From assembly GCA_026987855.1 (NCBI GenBank), contig JALSMD010000112.1, positions 1 through 7,054 of the forward strand: a DNA stretch of 7,054 bases, in the 5' to 3' direction. The stretch's first letter is position 1; every line of letters begins with the position of its first letter. The DNA is from Candidatus Falkowiibacteriota bacterium. GTDB lineage: Bacteria > Patescibacteriota > Patescibacteriia > Patescibacteriales > JALSMD01. The notes under the pieces were generated by a model, which did not search any database, was not told the origin of the DNA, and saw only the letters and a list, made by a program, of their open reading frames with translations. This document shows, one piece after another, positions 5,291-7,054 of the stretch. The position numbers and the translations under genes are program-made.

Positions 5291-5698
5291 TTATAAATGC
5301 TTTTTAATAAATTTGTGTCCTAGTTCTTCCATTTGTTTCTTTTGTTTATTAGTTTTGTCGTCATATCCTAAAAGATGAAAAAGACCATGTACTAAAATAA
5401 AAATCAACTCCTCTTTGGGCGTGTTATTAAATTTCTTTGCTTGTCTTTTTATTTGTGAATAATTCAAAATAAGCTCGCCAAAAAATTTGCCTTCTTCGTC
5501 TCCCGGGAATGCCAAGACGTCAGTTGTTCTGTCAACTCCTCGATATTCTCTATTCAACTGACGCATTCGTTTATCTCCAACGAAAGCAATAGATAAATCA
5601 TAATCATTATACTTGTACACTTCTAAAAACTTTTTTGCTATTTTTTTTATTAAATTTAGATCAATTTTACTTCTGCTTTTATTATTAACCTCAATCAT
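5291..5698 (-). CDS. ybeY: Endoribonuclease YbeY, 16S rRNA maturation
   Basis: YbeY is a zinc-dependent single-strand endoribonuclease used in 16S rRNA 3'-end processing and 70S quality control. The 135-residue chain has the family layout: DYDLSIAFVGDKRMRQLNREYRGVDRTTDVLAFP (32-65), with the conserved RQLNxxYRG and TDVLAFP blocks; GELILN (74-79); and the metal-binding block HGLFHLLGYDD (104-114). H104 and H108 are two of the three usual zinc ligands. The third, normally His at position 114 (HGxxHLxGYDH), is Asp here, which can also bind a metal. Its ATG overlaps the end of the upstream TSP3 gene by 8 bases (ATGATTGA), so the two are translationally coupled, and dgkA follows after 3 bases. Function is well supported; metal preference may differ. 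Confidence 0.95.
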   Translation of the reverse strand: MIEVNNKSRSKIDLNLIKKIAKKFLEVYKYNDYDLSIAFVGDKRMRQLNREYRGVDRTTDVLAFPGDEEGKFFGELILNYSQIKRQAKKFNNTPKEELIFILVHGLFHLLGYDDKTNKQKKQMEELGHKFIKKHL

Positions 5699-6713
5699 AA
5701 ATAAATTTGAATGATTTAATAATCAACTCAAAAACATTGGGATAACTAACAACATCTTCAATTCCAGAATTATAACTAATAGTAATTATATAATTATTCT
5801 GTTTGTCTCCTAGATAAACTATATGGTCTTTTTTTATTCCTTCCCAACCATTAAAAGATACTTTATTCTCTGGGGACATACTGCCAAATTGCTTTTTATA
5901 CCACTCAAAAATACTTATTTTATTTTCATTTGATTGAGCAATAATCTGAATAAATTCATTTTTACTTAGATTGATCATTAAAGAATCATCGCCGCCAAAT
6001 TTCTTAACACTTAAAGAAACAGGTAAAAGAAAAGAATATTTATAGCTCTCATTTTTATATCGTCTAATAAAGGGAGAATCATCAATTTTTCCTTGGCCAC
6101 TGGGATTATACAAATTGTCTAATTCTTCTTTGTCTTTGTAGCCATCTTTGTCTGAATCAGAGATGTTTAAATTGCACCCAAACAAAACTTCTTCTTTGTC
6201 AAAAAGACCATCCTGGTCCTTATCTGCCATCATCTCGTTTATTTTTACTAAAGGAGAAGTAGAGGAAACAACACTATTTTTTTGTTCTGAAGTAGTGGAA
6301 GAAATATTAACATCAGAAGAAGAAGCAATAATTTTATCCGAATCGTCTTTTTTATTAACAACAGAAGAGTCTTCTTTTGAAAGAGTTTTTTCTGTTTCTG
6401 AGTTTGTTTTGTTGTTGGTGTTAATAATCTTATTGTCTTTTTCTATTGTTTTTTGAGTGTCATTTGTCTGAAGCAAAGGTTGAGATTGGGTGCTTGTGTT
6501 TATTTCGGAAGGAGATTTGATAAAATAAAAATAAACGGCAATTATGCCTCCCAACAGAAACAAAGCGCCTAGAGCAACAATAATTAAACCTGTATTTTTT
6601 GCCTTCCTTATGTTTTCTTGTCCGGAATGAAAACGTCGAGGCATTACATGAATTACAATATTGCTCTTCACAGAGTTTTCTTTTTTTGTTGTTCTATCAA
6701 CTAAGTTTGACAT
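5691..6713 (-). CDS. Membrane-anchored thrombospondin type-3 repeat protein with C-terminal globular domain
   Basis: A 340-residue protein in four parts. Residues 1-40 are basic and cytoplasmic. A single transmembrane helix spans about 41-65 (GLIIVALGALFLLGGIIAVYF). A low-complexity Ser/Thr/Asn/Lys linker fills 66-155. Two calcium-binding TSP3 loops follow: DKDQDGLFDKEE (164-175) and DSDKDGYKDKEE (186-197), with Asp at 1, 3, 5 and 9 and Glu at 12. The C-terminal part (about 218-340) opens with YKNESYKYSFLLP and looks like a beta-rich PsbP/DUF1795-type domain; that is a resemblance only. The topology puts repeats and the C-terminal domain outside. Exact function is unknown. The ATG at 6713 has no Shine-Dalgarno; M24 (ATG at 6644, MPRRFHSGQ) is a plausible alternative. 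It ends in TGA overlapping ybeY and lies 14 bases after another TSP3 gene. Confidence 0.85.
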   Translation of the reverse strand: MSNLVDRTTKKENSVKSNIVIHVMPRRFHSGQENIRKAKNTGLIIVALGALFLLGGIIAVYFYFIKSPSEINTSTQSQPLLQTNDTQKTIEKDNKIINTNNKTNSETEKTLSKEDSSVVNKKDDSDKIIASSSDVNISSTTSEQKNSVVSSTSPLVKINEMMADKDQDGLFDKEEVLFGCNLNISDSDKDGYKDKEELDNLYNPSGQGKIDDSPFIRRYKNESYKYSFLLPVSLSVKKFGGDDSLMINLSKNEFIQIIAQSNENKISIFEWYKKQFGSMSPENKVSFNGWEGIKKDHIVYLGDKQNNYIITISYNSGIEDVVSYPNVFELIIKSFKFIYD

Positions 6714-6727
6714 AATTTTAATTTATT

Positions 6728-7054
6728 TTATTTATTTATTTCATATAATTTTCCTGACCCCAAAGGATTATAACCCGCTTTTACTTCTTGGCCATCTAAA
6801 TAACCATCTCCATCAGTATCAGGATTAAGAGGATCTGTTTTATAAGTTTTTATTTCTTCCCGATCAAAAAGTCCATCGCCGTCAGAATCAATTTTATAAA
6901 TATTTGTTCCCAATTCCCTTTCTTCTTGATCAGTTAAACCATCCTGATCTGTATCTTGTATTTCAGGTTTTGTTTTTGATTGTGTAGCTTGTTTTTGAGC
7001 GGTGTTGTCATTCTTAACATTATCAGTATTAATAGAAGGAGAATGTGTTTTGTT
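6728..7054 (-). CDS. Thrombospondin type-3 repeat protein, C-terminal part (runs off the right edge)
   Basis: The minus-strand frame is open from the window edge to TAA at 6728-6730: 108 residues with no start inside. A TTG codon at 6913 is in frame, but coding sequence continues upstream of it through another repeat, so the gene is larger. A polar Asn/Thr/Gln/Lys linker (fragment residues 1-33) leads into three calcium-binding loops: DTDQDGLTDQEE (34-45), DSDGDGLFDREE (56-67) and DTDGDGYLDGQE (79-90). The end, YNPLGSGKLYEINK, matches YNPSGQGKI after the loops of the next gene, so the two are likely related. It stops right after the repeats and lacks the C-terminal domain of its neighbour. 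The spacing of 14 bases suggests one operon. By family, such repeats usually sit outside the cell membrane; the N-terminus that would show it is not in view. Confidence 0.85.
   Translation of the reverse strand, partial: NKTHSPSINTDNVKNDNTAQKQATQSKTKPEIQDTDQDGLTDQEERELGTNIYKIDSDGDGLFDREEIKTYKTDPLNPDTDGDGYLDGQEVKAGYNPLGSGKLYEINK

Noticed and set aside
6148..6456. Plus-strand open frame of 102 residues antisense to the TSP3 membrane protein
   Set aside because: It is a Ser/Glu/Leu-rich mirror of the low-complexity linker and calcium loops.
6728..6913. Short TTG-started version of the right-edge TSP3 gene
   Set aside because: The same frame stays open to the window edge and holds a further calcium loop before the TTG, so this is an internal codon.

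Overview
The window looks like part of a genome from Candidatus Patescibacteria (the Candidate Phyla Radiation, Parcubacteria side). This is inferred from gene content and style: very AT-rich DNA, a compact ybeY-dgkA-ftsA-ftsZ block, membrane proteins with thrombospondin type-3 (DxDxDG) calcium-binding repeats, a divergent FtsA, a secreted Ser/Thr/Ala-rich surface protein, and almost no Shine-Dalgarno sequences. TGA serves as a stop (end of the TSP3 membrane protein) and no real gene contains an internal TGA, so the recoded UGA of Gracilibacteria/SR1 does not apply.

Right side (about 2281-7054, all on the minus strand, read from right to left): the end of one TSP3-repeat protein; a second TSP3 protein with a transmembrane helix and a C-terminal globular domain; ybeY (rRNA maturation endonuclease), overlapping it by 8 bases; dgkA (undecaprenol/diacylglycerol kinase), 3 bases further on; then ftsA and ftsZ, each preceded by its own candidate promoter. 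Ribosome maturation, lipid-carrier recycling and the divisome core are thus packed together. Directly downstream of ftsZ, 42 bases away on the same strand, is a 201-residue protein whose C-terminal half resembles ADP-ribosyltransferases of the Arr (rifampin ADP-ribosyltransferase) type.

Middle (about 1200-1635): a small plus-strand gene of unknown function, the only gene here with a textbook AGGAG ribosome binding site, converges on the transferase-like gene. A hairpin terminator sits in the 32-base gap between them.

Left side (1-1246): the first 178 residues of a secreted surface protein run off the left edge on the minus strand. The 710 bases between it and the small gene hold no convincing protein gene but are rich in signals. 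They include a strong minus-strand promoter (TTGACC, 17 bases, TATAAT) followed about 185 bases later by a 15-bp hairpin with U-run, which together outline a possible unannotated small RNA. They also hold a perfect 20-bp palindrome, a pair of 12-bp inverted repeats next to the surface-protein promoter, a 14-bp GC-rich palindrome fused to a DnaA-box-like sequence, and a very AT-rich tract with a 12-bp tandem repeat.

Best candidates for something new are the possible small RNA at about 703-888 and the Arr-like protein next to ftsZ. All family assignments come from motif reading; no database search was possible.
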